Source: Aureispira sp045105775
GTDB lineage: Bacteria > Bacteroidota > Bacteroidia > Chitinophagales > Saprospiraceae
Assembly: GCA_045105775.1 (NCBI GenBank)
Contig: JBGCDW010000149.1
Coordinates: 1-20,407, forward strand
Direction: 5' to 3'
DNA: 20,407 nt
The translations under genes were made by a program, and so were the position numbers. This document shows, one piece after another, positions 1 through 7,285 of this stretch; positions within the stretch are counted from its first letter, which is position 1, and each line of letters opens with the position of its first letter. A model generated the notes under the pieces. The model had not been told where the DNA came from. It was given only the letters and a program-made list of their open reading frames with translations, and searched no databases.

Positions 1-36
1 AATGTTAACTAAAAAAATGGAGTATTTTCATTCAGG

Positions 37-113
37 TCAAGGCGAAAAACGGAGTCTTAGCGGGCTAAGGCGAGTATTTTCAACGATGAGCTGGAGGAAA
101 ATAGCCGTTTTTT
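37..113 (+). repeat. Structured interspersed repeat, copy 1
   Basis: This element shares two exact blocks with a second copy at the right end of the window: TCAAGGCGAAAA (37-48) and ATTTTCAACGATGAG (76-90). The blocks are 27 nt apart here and 28 nt apart there. Between them is a perfect hairpin, CTTAGC (56-61) and GCTAAG (64-69) with a GG loop. An outer stem pairs AAAAACGG (45-52) with CCGTTTTT (105-112). No open reading frame accompanies it. It looks like a small non-coding repeat family; what it does is unknown. Confidence 0.6.
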
Positions 114-152
114 GGTAGTAGTAATTTTGAACGGCTACTTACTTTTTAAATC

Positions 153-254
153 AATAACATATTGAGAGTATCACTATTAGCGATGGTTGATTGCGAATAA
201 TCCCCACAAAAATGCACATTCATCTATCACCAAGTGACGCTCTCTTATGTTATT
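153..254. repeat. Long imperfect inverted repeat (stem-loop)
   Basis: The arms at 153-174 and 234-254 are complementary over about 21 nt with two small interruptions (AATAACATA, GAGAG and TCAC blocks in the left arm, matched in reverse order in the right). About 59 nt lie between them. A second weak stem (TGGTTGAT 184-191 against ATCACCA 226-232) sits inside. It lies just downstream of the minus-strand T9SS gene, so it could shape that transcript's 3' end. It lacks the GC-rich stem and T-run of a standard terminator. A miniature mobile element is an alternative. Confidence 0.4.
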
Positions 255-315
255 ATCTTTGTACTGTTTCTATTGAATATATGCCAGCTCGATAACTGGT
301 TAAATTTTTTCTTTT

Positions 316-1395
316 CTATTTTACCAGAAAACGATCACTGTGTAGTGCTTTTCCATTGGCAGATAACTGATAGAAATAAATGCCTCTACTCCATCCATTG
401 ACTTGAAAAGTCAAGTAATTATCCTTGCTTTCAAAATAACCAACTCTACGCCCCTGTACATTGAACACTTCTAACTGTAGCTGATCTGTTTCATAATTGT
501 CCACATATAGTTTAGCTGCTCCCAGGACAGGATTTGGAGCTAGTGTAACGCGTAATTCTTGCATTGTATTCCAAGAAGAATTAGCCACATTATTATTAGT
601 ACTCAATGTATTATTGACAGCACTAACACTAGTATGGTGACTAACTACTGCATCTGTGGTAGCAGCTTTTTGTCTACAGTAAGATGCGGTAGCGTATGTA
701 GGCAGTGCTTGATCTACAGGAACGACAACAACGCCACTATTAGTAACGGATGTAGAACAATTGGGGTTAAATGTATAGGTTTGCAAATCGCTAAACATAC
801 GCATCAAACTATCCCAAGTTGGCACAAAATCTAAGAAAACATGATCTTCAAAAATTGGATCAGAATAAGAACCTGTTCCTACACCTGTTGGTGTCAAATC
901 TACCTCAGCCCGCATTAAAGTAAAGCTACTACTGTTAGGATCATTGTTGTCATTAGAATCTCCATTGGTAGTATGTACGGTACTAGTATTATTGGAGCAA
1001 GGCAAAGCTGTTGTCGCAAATACATCCAAACAATGTGCTTTGATGAGTGCTTGAGGAATCTGAAAATACATAGAACCACATGCGCCTGCATCTATATCTC
1101 CTATCAAAAAACGATAGGTATTGTTCGATTTGTAATGCAAGGGATAAGTTGCCTGAACAATAGACAAATCACTGTCCAACCCTATTTCCAAATAACTATT
1201 TGCTGCCACGGCATCCCCAATATTACAATAAGAAATCGCATAAAAGGTATTATTCCCCTTAGGAGCCTTTAATTGTATTGCTAGATTGGGACAACCAACA
1301 GCAACATTTCCAACAGGATGATTAGAAGAAGACTGCCCGTAGCAAAGCATAGACCACAATAAACAAACGGTGATGGTGTGAACAAAGTGTTTCAT
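316..1395 (-). CDS. Secreted protein with type IX secretion C-terminal sorting domain
   Basis: 359 aa. Residues 1-20 form a Sec signal peptide (basic start, hydrophobic core, cleavage near CYGQ). Residues about 50-115 resemble a DUF11-like beta-sandwich of the type found in Bacteroidota adhesins and surface proteins (phrases such as YAISYCNIGD and a later FLIGDIDAG). The middle, 130-275, is Ser/Thr/Asn-rich and low in complexity. Residues about 281-359 are a type A T9SS sorting domain: LAPNP at 285-289, then EVFNVQGRRV and GIYFYQL, ending in a basic FLVK. It should be exported by Sec, carried across the outer membrane by the Por system, and anchored or released. Cargo function is unknown. A -7-like element TACTTTTG is readable on the minus strand at 1444-1451, but I see no -33 box at proper spacing. 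Confidence 0.85.
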   Translation of the reverse strand: MKHFVHTITVCLLWSMLCYGQSSSNHPVGNVAVGCPNLAIQLKAPKGNNTFYAISYCNIGDAVAANSYLEIGLDSDLSIVQATYPLHYKSNNTYRFLIGDIDAGACGSMYFQIPQALIKAHCLDVFATTALPCSNNTSTVHTTNGDSNDNNDPNSSSFTLMRAEVDLTPTGVGTGSYSDPIFEDHVFLDFVPTWDSLMRMFSDLQTYTFNPNCSTSVTNSGVVVVPVDQALPTYATASYCRQKAATTDAVVSHHTSVSAVNNTLSTNNNVANSSWNTMQELRVTLAPNPVLGAAKLYVDNYETDQLQLEVFNVQGRRVGYFESKDNYLTFQVNGWSRGIYFYQLSANGKALHSDRFLVK

Positions 1396-1759
1396 AATAA
1401 GGTGGTTTTATACATTGGCTACCGTGTTACCTGATAACATTAACAAAAGTAGAACATGATAGTATAAGTAGCTAATACAAAAAAAACAATTTATCAGAAA
1501 AAAATAAAAGGTTTTGTCAGCTTTTAGTACAAGTGTGATAGCCAGTGTTATTTTTATTTAAAACTAATTTGGGATTAATTAGTTGTTATGTAATGATTTA
1601 GGGTTTTATTTTTAATGAATTTTATTAAGTTGAATGAATTTGCATCTTAATAAGGCAGAATTTTTATCAGAAAAAATAAGAAGAAAGTTGCTCAAAAAAA
1701 TTAACTTAAACCTAGCAATATTAACAAAAAGCTTCTGCTCACTTCTTAGAATAGTCCTT
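1396..1759. other. Divergent intergenic region
   Basis: This AT-rich gap separates the divergent T9SS gene and the 468-aa gene, so promoters for both should lie here. A perfect inverted repeat, AACTAAT (1562-1568) and ATTAGTT (1578-1584) with a 9-nt spacer, could be an operator or chance in AT-rich DNA. The reading frame of the right-hand gene is open back to 1634, but the translated stretch 1634-1759 looks non-coding (Lys/Leu/Ile-rich). Confidence 0.4.
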
Positions 1760-3166
1760 ATGCACAAAAGTAAATTGATTCGATTGTACCATACCTTGAC
1801 CAAAGCAGAGCATCGTCAATTCAAGAAATGGCTGCAATCTCCCCTACATAATAAACACAAAGATGTCAAACAATTATTCAACTATCTATCCTCTAGGACA
1901 AGTTTAGACGACGAACAGTTGCATCGAGAAAAGGCATTTGCTTATCTCTATCCCGATAAAGCCTTTAATATGGTACGACTTCGGCATGTTATGTCTTTTG
2001 CTAGTGAAACCTTAGAACAATTCTTACAATACATAGAATATAACAATGACTACAAAAACAGTGCAATAGCCTTGGTGAAGAGTTTACGGGAACGAAATTT
2101 GACAAAAGACGCTACCCGTTTTGCCAAACAACTCAAGGACGAGGGCGATCAACAGCCATTAAGAGATGAGCATTATTATCAATGGGCATATCAATTGGAG
2201 AGCGAATTATTTCGATTGGCAATAGCGGAGGAACAGCCTGAGCAGACCAACCTACAGACCGTGATGGATCATACGGCAGTAGCTTTTGTGCTGACATTGT
2301 TACGCCATGCTTGTACGGTATTGACTCACCAAAACCTTTACAAAACCAATTATACCATACCTTTTATTGATGCCATTTTGGCGCATTTAGAAGAGGGGCA
2401 TTATGCAGATATTATAGCCATTCAATTGTATGCAGCTTGTTATCGCACCTTTATTCATCCCAACGAACCAGCGCATTACCAACAGCTCAAAACCTATTTA
2501 TGGGAAGCGGATGAGGCATTGCGACACGAAGCTTTTAAGGAAATTTATAGTTTGGCTATTAATTATTGTATTCGCCAGCTCAATCGTGGACAAGAGGTCT
2601 ATACCCAAGAAGCTTTTGAATTGTACATGAATGGTTTAGAGCAAGGGGTATTGTTAGAAAAAGGCTTCTTGAGTCCTATTGCCTATAAGAATATTGTTTC
2701 TATTGGCTTGCATTTGTGTCATTTTGATACGATTGCAGACTTCTTGCCCAAGGGAGATACACTGCTCCAACCTGCGTATCGGGCATCTTATATCCCCTAC
2801 AATCAAGCACATTATTATTTTGCTATTAATGTTTATGACCAGGCTATTGATCTGCTCAATAATTTAGTGTATTATGATTTGTTTATGGAAATAGGCGGAA
2901 AGTTGCTTCTAGCAAAGATATATATGGCTCAACAACACACGGATTTGCTCGAAGCATTTCTGAATAGTTTTGCTCAGTTTATTCGACGAAAGCCCAATTT
3001 GAGTGCTGCCCATAAAAAAGGCTTTTCTAATACCATTCGAATAATGCAAAAGCTTATTTATACCTATACCAAAGAACAACAAGAGCGGCTATTAGAAGAG
3101 ATTCATAATACCGCTCAGTTGCCCGAAAAACGTTGGTTGTTGGAACAAGTCCAACAAGTTGTATAG
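1760..3166 (+). CDS. Conserved Bacteroidota protein of unknown function
   Basis: 468 aa from the ATG at 1760. I chose this start because the protein then opens with HKSKLIRLYHTLTKAEHRQF, which resembles the start of a family of large Bacteroidota hypothetical proteins ('...LYxxLsKxExxxFxKxLxSPxxNKxxxVxxLFxYL'). The longer frame from 1634 adds 42 residues of poor coding character. The protein is almost wholly alpha-helical by eye, rich in Gln, Leu and Tyr, with no signal peptide, membrane segment or catalytic motif. It may fold as a TPR-like helical solenoid, but I see no clean TPR consensus. The stop codon is 23 nt from the end of the convergent decarboxylase gene, and only a weak hairpin (3177-3196) lies between them. 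Function not recognised. Confidence 0.75.
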   Translation: MHKSKLIRLYHTLTKAEHRQFKKWLQSPLHNKHKDVKQLFNYLSSRTSLDDEQLHREKAFAYLYPDKAFNMVRLRHVMSFASETLEQFLQYIEYNNDYKNSAIALVKSLRERNLTKDATRFAKQLKDEGDQQPLRDEHYYQWAYQLESELFRLAIAEEQPEQTNLQTVMDHTAVAFVLTLLRHACTVLTHQNLYKTNYTIPFIDAILAHLEEGHYADIIAIQLYAACYRTFIHPNEPAHYQQLKTYLWEADEALRHEAFKEIYSLAINYCIRQLNRGQEVYTQEAFELYMNGLEQGVLLEKGFLSPIAYKNIVSIGLHLCHFDTIADFLPKGDTLLQPAYRASYIPYNQAHYYFAINVYDQAIDLLNNLVYYDLFMEIGGKLLLAKIYMAQQHTDLLEAFLNSFAQFIRRKPNLSAAHKKGFSNTIRIMQKLIYTYTKEQQERLLEEIHNTAQLPEKRWLLEQVQQVV

Positions 3167-3189
3167 TACAGTTATCCTCTAACGTAATG

Positions 3190-4224
3190 TTAAGAGAGTT
3201 GGAGTGGTCCAATCCCCACATTATCTGGTAAGTAGTGTCGATCTTCGCAAAACTCTAGCAATTGCGCTTCTATAAAAGCGGTTACTTCCTCCTTGATATG
3301 ATCAGGATAAAGCAAGTGTAGATTGGGGCCTGCATCCAAACTGAAATACAGTTGATGGCCAGTTTCCTTGCGCCAAGCACGCACACGTTTAATCAATTCT
3401 ACCGAGCCACCTTCCATCAAAATATACGAAGGGTCAGAAGTCATCATTAAGGCATGTAATTGCAAGGCTTCTTGTTCTGTAATTCTTCCAAATGTTTCCA
3501 AGTCGCCTTCTTGGAGTGCTACCAATAGCTCTTCCATATTTTTATGGGCTTGCTCATAGCGCACTGCTGCAAAAGGGTTGGTTTCCATCAAAGCGTGTCC
3601 AGCTGTACTCGAAACACTTTTTTCGCGACGACTCACCATAAGAATGTCATCGTGGAAGGTATGGAAGACCTCATGCACTTTGTTGCTGTAAGGAATTGCA
3701 TAGTCATTGGAAGAACCTGCTGCCAAACTAGTTTCGCCCCATAGGGCCAAATGAGGATAAACAGAACGACTCGCAGAACCCGACCCCAGGCGCGCAATAT
3801 CAGAAGCCTTTTGGTAGAACACTTCCTCACTGGGCAAGGTAATACTCACTTGGCGTTCCATACTGCAAAGGCAAAGTGCCAGCGCACTCATACTAGAGGC
3901 CGAAGAAGCAATACCTGCGGAATGTGGAAAAGAATTGTGAGAAGCAAGCTCCAAATGATAAGCTGTTAGAAAAGGGAAATAATCTAGAATAGAACTCAAA
4001 AAACGAACAATTTTTGCTTCAAATGCTTTGTTCTCTTTTCCTTCAAAAGTAAATGCTACAGAAATTTGCCCATCATCTTCTTTGGGTTGGTAGTTCAAAG
4101 AAGTTTCACTGTAAGCATTCTCTAAAGTAAAACTAATAGAAGCATTGCGGGGCAACTGTCGCCCATATTTGCCCCAATATTTGATTAGAGCTAAATTTGA
4201 AGGGCTTCGCCAAGTAATTTTCAT
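3190..4224 (-). CDS. mvaD: Diphosphomevalonate decarboxylase
   Basis: 344 aa, the usual length. This GHMP-superfamily enzyme converts mevalonate 5-diphosphate to isopentenyl diphosphate with ATP, releasing CO2; it is the last step of the classical mevalonate pathway and cytosolic. Diagnostic pieces visible: the N-terminal SNLALIKYWGK (9-19) with the family Lys/Tyr-Trp-Gly pattern, PRNASISFTL (25-34), the glycine/serine-rich phosphate loop HNSFPHSAGIASSAS (96-110), GSGSASRS (147-154), and SLDAGPN (295-301), whose Asp297 corresponds to the catalytic Asp of characterised enzymes. All key positions look intact. It lies 81 nt downstream of the GHMP kinase gene on the same strand, with a small hairpin in the gap, so co-transcription is likely but processing is possible. 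Confidence 0.95.
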   Translation of the reverse strand: MKITWRSPSNLALIKYWGKYGRQLPRNASISFTLENAYSETSLNYQPKEDDGQISVAFTFEGKENKAFEAKIVRFLSSILDYFPFLTAYHLELASHNSFPHSAGIASSASSMSALALCLCSMERQVSITLPSEEVFYQKASDIARLGSGSASRSVYPHLALWGETSLAAGSSNDYAIPYSNKVHEVFHTFHDDILMVSRREKSVSSTAGHALMETNPFAAVRYEQAHKNMEELLVALQEGDLETFGRITEQEALQLHALMMTSDPSYILMEGGSVELIKRVRAWRKETGHQLYFSLDAGPNLHLLYPDHIKEEVTAFIEAQLLEFCEDRHYLPDNVGIGPLQLS

Positions 4225-4305
4225 ACGGTTGTAAAGCTGTATTAAAGGTTAAAATAATAGTACCCTGTAGATTTCTACAAAGTAGGGAGATACTTAAAAA
4301 TGGGT
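4225..4305 (-). other. Intercistronic gap with hairpin
   Basis: Between the two GHMP genes sits a small stem-loop, TGTAG (4266-4270) and CTACA (4275-4279) around ATTT, flanked by partly complementary CCC/GGG runs. No T-run follows on the minus strand, so it is not a good intrinsic terminator. It may affect mRNA stability between the two cistrons. Confidence 0.3.
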
Positions 4306-5265
4306 TTATTCGTATTCTTTAATAAGCTCCTTATAACCCAAAACGGTTTCAAAACCTTTGTTGTCAAAGTAAGCTTTGGTTTCTTCTTCTGAACGGTCAG
4401 AGGTGGCCAGTACAAAATCACCTCCCCAAGCACCTAGAGATTTTATTTCTCCCCAAAAATCGCCAAAGTGTTGTTCCTTGGCGCGCGGTTGCTGAATGAT
4501 GTCTTGTACTAGTGTTTCGTGCTCTTCTAGCAAGGCTTCAAAATCTTGTAGATTGTGTGTGTATTGAGCAATATCATGGGTTATTTGTGTAATACGTGGT
4601 AGAGGGCGTTCGCGTTCCTCGGGAGCAGTAGTGGTATAGTATACCAATGCCTCTCTGGAGCTTTGTTTTTGGCCTAAGTGAACAAAGTACAATTGATCCT
4701 TAAATTCAGGATTGAACAAGGAGCGATCCCAGCGATTATTGCCATTAAATTTTTGGAATAAAAGTGGCCCTTTGGCTGTAGCTGCGGCAATATCGTAGCC
4801 AGATCCACCAAAAGTATAGTCTAATAACTCAAACGGATCTACTTGCGCCCATTGAGCAATCATTGTAATAAGTGTAGAACTAGAACCCAATCCCCAATCT
4901 CTAGGAAACTCCAATTTGCAAGTTACTTCAAGGCTGTCTGAATCTTCCAAAAAGTCACGATTGAGCTGTTGTGCTTGCTCCAATATGTTTTGCAAAGTAG
5001 AGGCAACTTTTTCTTTATCTTCTGATCCTTCTACTGCTACCAAGTCCAAGTGTGGGAGTTCAAAGGTAGCTTCGAGCCAAACACTATCATCATGGGTCAA
5101 ACTACGCCAATGTAGTTGTTTAGCGGTCTTTTTAGGCGTTTTTTTAGCAACTACTTCCAAAGACTGTCCAAGCTTGGTCGGCAATGCTAATGCTACAGCT
5201 CCTTCGGTGACAAAATATTCTCCTGTCAAGAGCAATTTTCCGTTAGTGTGTGTAGAAAAGTTCAT
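4306..5265 (-). CDS. GYDIA-type GHMP kinase, probable mevalonate kinase
   Basis: 319 aa. It opens with NGKLLLTGEYFVTEGAVALA (8-27), the typical GHMP-kinase N-terminus. The ATP phosphate loop is PRDWGLGSSSTL (121-132), and GGSGYDIAAA (153-162) carries the GYDIA signature for which this Bacteroidota kinase family is named. The C-terminal glycine segment GAWGGDFVLA (278-287) corresponds to GHMP motif 3. Its place immediately upstream of mvaD on the same strand supports a role in the mevalonate pathway, phosphorylating mevalonate or phosphomevalonate. Which of the two substrates it uses cannot be told from sequence. Start is the ATG at 5265, with good family-like residues directly after it. It follows the lipoprotein gene by 53 nt. 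Confidence 0.88.
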   Translation of the reverse strand: MNFSTHTNGKLLLTGEYFVTEGAVALALPTKLGQSLEVVAKKTPKKTAKQLHWRSLTHDDSVWLEATFELPHLDLVAVEGSEDKEKVASTLQNILEQAQQLNRDFLEDSDSLEVTCKLEFPRDWGLGSSSTLITMIAQWAQVDPFELLDYTFGGSGYDIAAATAKGPLLFQKFNGNNRWDRSLFNPEFKDQLYFVHLGQKQSSREALVYYTTTAPEERERPLPRITQITHDIAQYTHNLQDFEALLEEHETLVQDIIQQPRAKEQHFGDFWGEIKSLGAWGGDFVLATSDRSEEETKAYFDNKGFETVLGYKELIKEYE

Positions 5266-5318
5266 AATGTGGTGCTTTTGGCTAAATGATTAAATATACG
5301 CTCTGTTATGACTATGGT

Positions 5319-6290
5319 TTAGTCTAGTTCCAAAGATTGACGTAGTTGTTCGTCTTTTAATTGATATTGATTCCAATAATCCAATAACATCGTTTTTTTG
5401 CGATTGGCAGTAGTCGTTAGCAACTGACCATTGTCTACATAAATTTCTTCCCAACCCTCAATTTGATGTGGAAATTCTTTTTGATAATGAATGCTCAAAC
5501 GACGTTCAGGAGTACTGTTGTATGAAAGTTCATAGGTCATCCATTTATTATTGGTTGCATGGGGGGTTTGTGTGGTCTCGGCCTCACGTACACTTAGTTT
5601 GTAGTGCAATAAACGCGCTACCGTAGTACTTGGAATGATCTGAACCCTACCCGTAGGCAATGTATTTGGATTGATACGAATTCTATTGAATAATTCATCC
5701 TCTAACAAGGCTTGTTCTACTTGGTATTCGCGATCAGCCTCTTGCTCAAAATAAGAGTGCAACAGTACTTTGTACTTATACGTTTGCAAATTGAGTTGTG
5801 TATAAACATGTCCACACCATTCTTGCATGCTCATACTTACCTTGATGCTGTGTGGCTGGTTTTGCACATCTACAGGCGTAAATACAGAACTCAAAACAGA
5901 ATAATCATATACGCCTGTAACAAATTTTTTGATGGCATTGAGCTTGAGTACTGATACTACATCTTCTTTGTTACTAGGAGTAGGAGTAGTTTTGACTTGG
6001 CTAGATTTAGAAAAAGGCTCTGTCACAAAAACCAAAACAGCATCTCCTTTTCTAAGTTCGCCATACCGCGCTTGTGTTAAATCATAACTGCTAATTTCAG
6101 CTTTTCCTTGATACCAATACTCATCAAAGCTACCTGCTTCCTGTGTCTCTGTGACAGCTAATTCACGACTTGTTTGGTCTTCTTCTAACTCCGTAATAGT
6201 AGAGTTGCACGAGAAGGCATAAATAAAAATTAGTCCAATCAAAGACAATGAAATGAAAGAATAGCGTTTATATTTAGAAAGTATGTTCAT
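5319..6290 (-). CDS. Conserved lipoprotein of unknown function
   Basis: 323 aa. Residues 8-27 form a hydrophobic signal segment ending in AFSC, a plausible lipobox with Cys28 as the lipidated residue, so a periplasmic or outer-membrane lipoprotein is expected. The body has features I recognise from a conserved Bacteroidota family: EYWYQGKAEISSYDL (57-71), QARYGELRKGDAVLVFVTEP (73-92) and MQEWCGHVYTQLN (155-167). Some database entries label such proteins 'septum formation inhibitor Maf', but I see nothing of the Maf pyrophosphatase fold or motifs, so that name should not be used. It heads the minus-strand cluster with the GHMP kinase and mvaD, the first gap being 53 nt. A mechanistic link to isoprenoid synthesis is not evident. 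Confidence 0.75.
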   Translation of the reverse strand: MNILSKYKRYSFISLSLIGLIFIYAFSCNSTITELEEDQTSRELAVTETQEAGSFDEYWYQGKAEISSYDLTQARYGELRKGDAVLVFVTEPFSKSSQVKTTPTPSNKEDVVSVLKLNAIKKFVTGVYDYSVLSSVFTPVDVQNQPHSIKVSMSMQEWCGHVYTQLNLQTYKYKVLLHSYFEQEADREYQVEQALLEDELFNRIRINPNTLPTGRVQIIPSTTVARLLHYKLSVREAETTQTPHATNNKWMTYELSYNSTPERRLSIHYQKEFPHQIEGWEEIYVDNGQLLTTTANRKKTMLLDYWNQYQLKDEQLRQSLELD

Positions 6291-6697
6291 AATAGAAGAA
6301 TTATAAAGGAGGTTTATATTTTTACAGGCGCAATATTAAAATAAAACCATAAAAATGCGTGTGAAATAGAATAGATGAAATTGTATAAAGTGCTCTTAAT
6401 CAGAGTAAATGATTTGTTGTTGAGTAACGGTTGTATTCATAATAGGTTGAGAATTATGCACTCCAGTCGTGTGTTTATTTGCTCGGTTCAACAGCATTAA
6501 ATACAATTTTTATTACTCGTAAAGCGACCTGAATTTGTTGGTATCGGGTATCGATCAAGCAGTAGTTTTTACCAAATGAAACAAAATTAGCTACTTGCCA
6601 CTAGCTTCTAAATAACTTCAATATAAGAAATTTGTTGCAGGAAGCAGCAGATCAAGGTACTATAGCTTTTAATTATTATACAAAACAATAAAAAACT
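6291..6697. other. Divergent intergenic region
   Basis: This AT-rich gap lies between the divergent lipoprotein and small membrane protein genes and should carry both promoters, but I find no box pair at correct spacing. Seen here: a 7-bp tandem duplication (GGTATCG at 6540-6546 and 6547-6553) and a partial -7-like TAGCTTTT at 6663-6670. No coding potential is apparent. Confidence 0.35.
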
Positions 6698-7216
6698 ATG
6701 AATTTAGTCTTGTTTATTAGTCTACAATCTATACTTTGTTTGTTGGCCTTTAATGTTCAAGGCCAAACACTAGTCGATGATACCCAAATACTAGATGTAC
6801 TCATTTTTGAACACCAACAGAAAGGTAAGAAAAAAATGGTCAGCCAAGGTGCTTCTATCAAATATAAACTGCGTAATAATCCAAAAAAATGGACAAAAGG
6901 AGAGTTGGAACGCATCAAAAAGGATAGCATGACTGTAGGAGGCCAAACGGTAGCTTTTTCAGATTGTCTGATAATTGGAGGTCGAGTACATGGCAATGAT
7001 GGTATCATAGGAGGGGTGTCTACAGGAGTAGGATTGAGTGCCATTATTTTTGGTTCTGCCTTGGTGGGGAACGTGGTTACAGGAACTATTTTACTAGCGG
7101 GAGGCGCAGGACTGCTCACGGTGGGTATTATTTTGGTAACTAAGAATAAGCGTTTTCACTTGGACAAAGGCTGGGAAGTGTACCACGGACAGTTGAGTTA
7201 TAACCCTTCGCGATAG
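6698..7216 (+). CDS. Small membrane-associated protein with signal peptide
   Basis: 172 aa. Residues 1-23 form a signal peptide (hydrophobic core, cleavage near VQGQ). Residues 40-95 are charged, and the phrase IKYKLRNNPKKWTKGELERI is typical of a family of short Bacteroidota exported hypotheticals. Residues 101-148 are strongly hydrophobic and glycine-rich, best read as two closely spaced membrane segments (GIIGGVSTGVGLSAIIFGSAL, then VVTGTILLAGGAGLLTVGII). A hydrophilic tail of about 24 residues follows. Function not recognised. The TAG stop codon sits inside the left arm of the large palindromic terminator shared with the convergent M16 gene. Confidence 0.7.
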   Translation: MNLVLFISLQSILCLLAFNVQGQTLVDDTQILDVLIFEHQQKGKKKMVSQGASIKYKLRNNPKKWTKGELERIKKDSMTVGGQTVAFSDCLIIGGRVHGNDGIIGGVSTGVGLSAIIFGSALVGNVVTGTILLAGGAGLLTVGIILVTKNKRFHLDKGWEVYHGQLSYNPSR

Positions 7217-7266
7217 CATAAAAAAAATAGGCCGCAATTGCGGCCTATTTTTTTTTATGCTATCGC
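7210..7266. terminator. Bidirectional terminator in a 57-bp palindrome
   Basis: GCGATAGCAT (7210-7219) pairs with ATGCTATCGC (7257-7266). Inside that, an A8/T9 tract and a TAGGCCGCAATT half-palindrome continue the pairing to a centre near 7237, giving about 28 bp of stem with one unpaired T. The core alone (TAGGCCGC stem plus A and T tracts on both sides) is a classic terminator working in both directions between the convergent genes. The stop codon of the upstream gene lies in the arm. Confidence 0.85.
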
Positions 7267-7285
7267 AGTAACTATTTACAATGGC

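Noticed and set aside
1634..1759. N-terminal extension of the 468-aa protein
   Set aside because: Its residues are non-coding in character, and the family-like start is at 1760.
3177..3196. Hairpin CTCTAAC/GTTAAGAG between convergent genes as a terminator
   Set aside because: The stem is short and bulged, has no T-run, and overlaps a stop codon.
4916..5293. 125-codon open frame opposite the GHMP kinase gene
   Set aside because: It is antisense to conserved kinase sequence; low-complexity Ser/Cys translation.
5319..6290. Maf septum formation inhibitor label for the lipoprotein
   Set aside because: It has a lipoprotein signal and none of the Maf nucleotide pyrophosphatase motifs.
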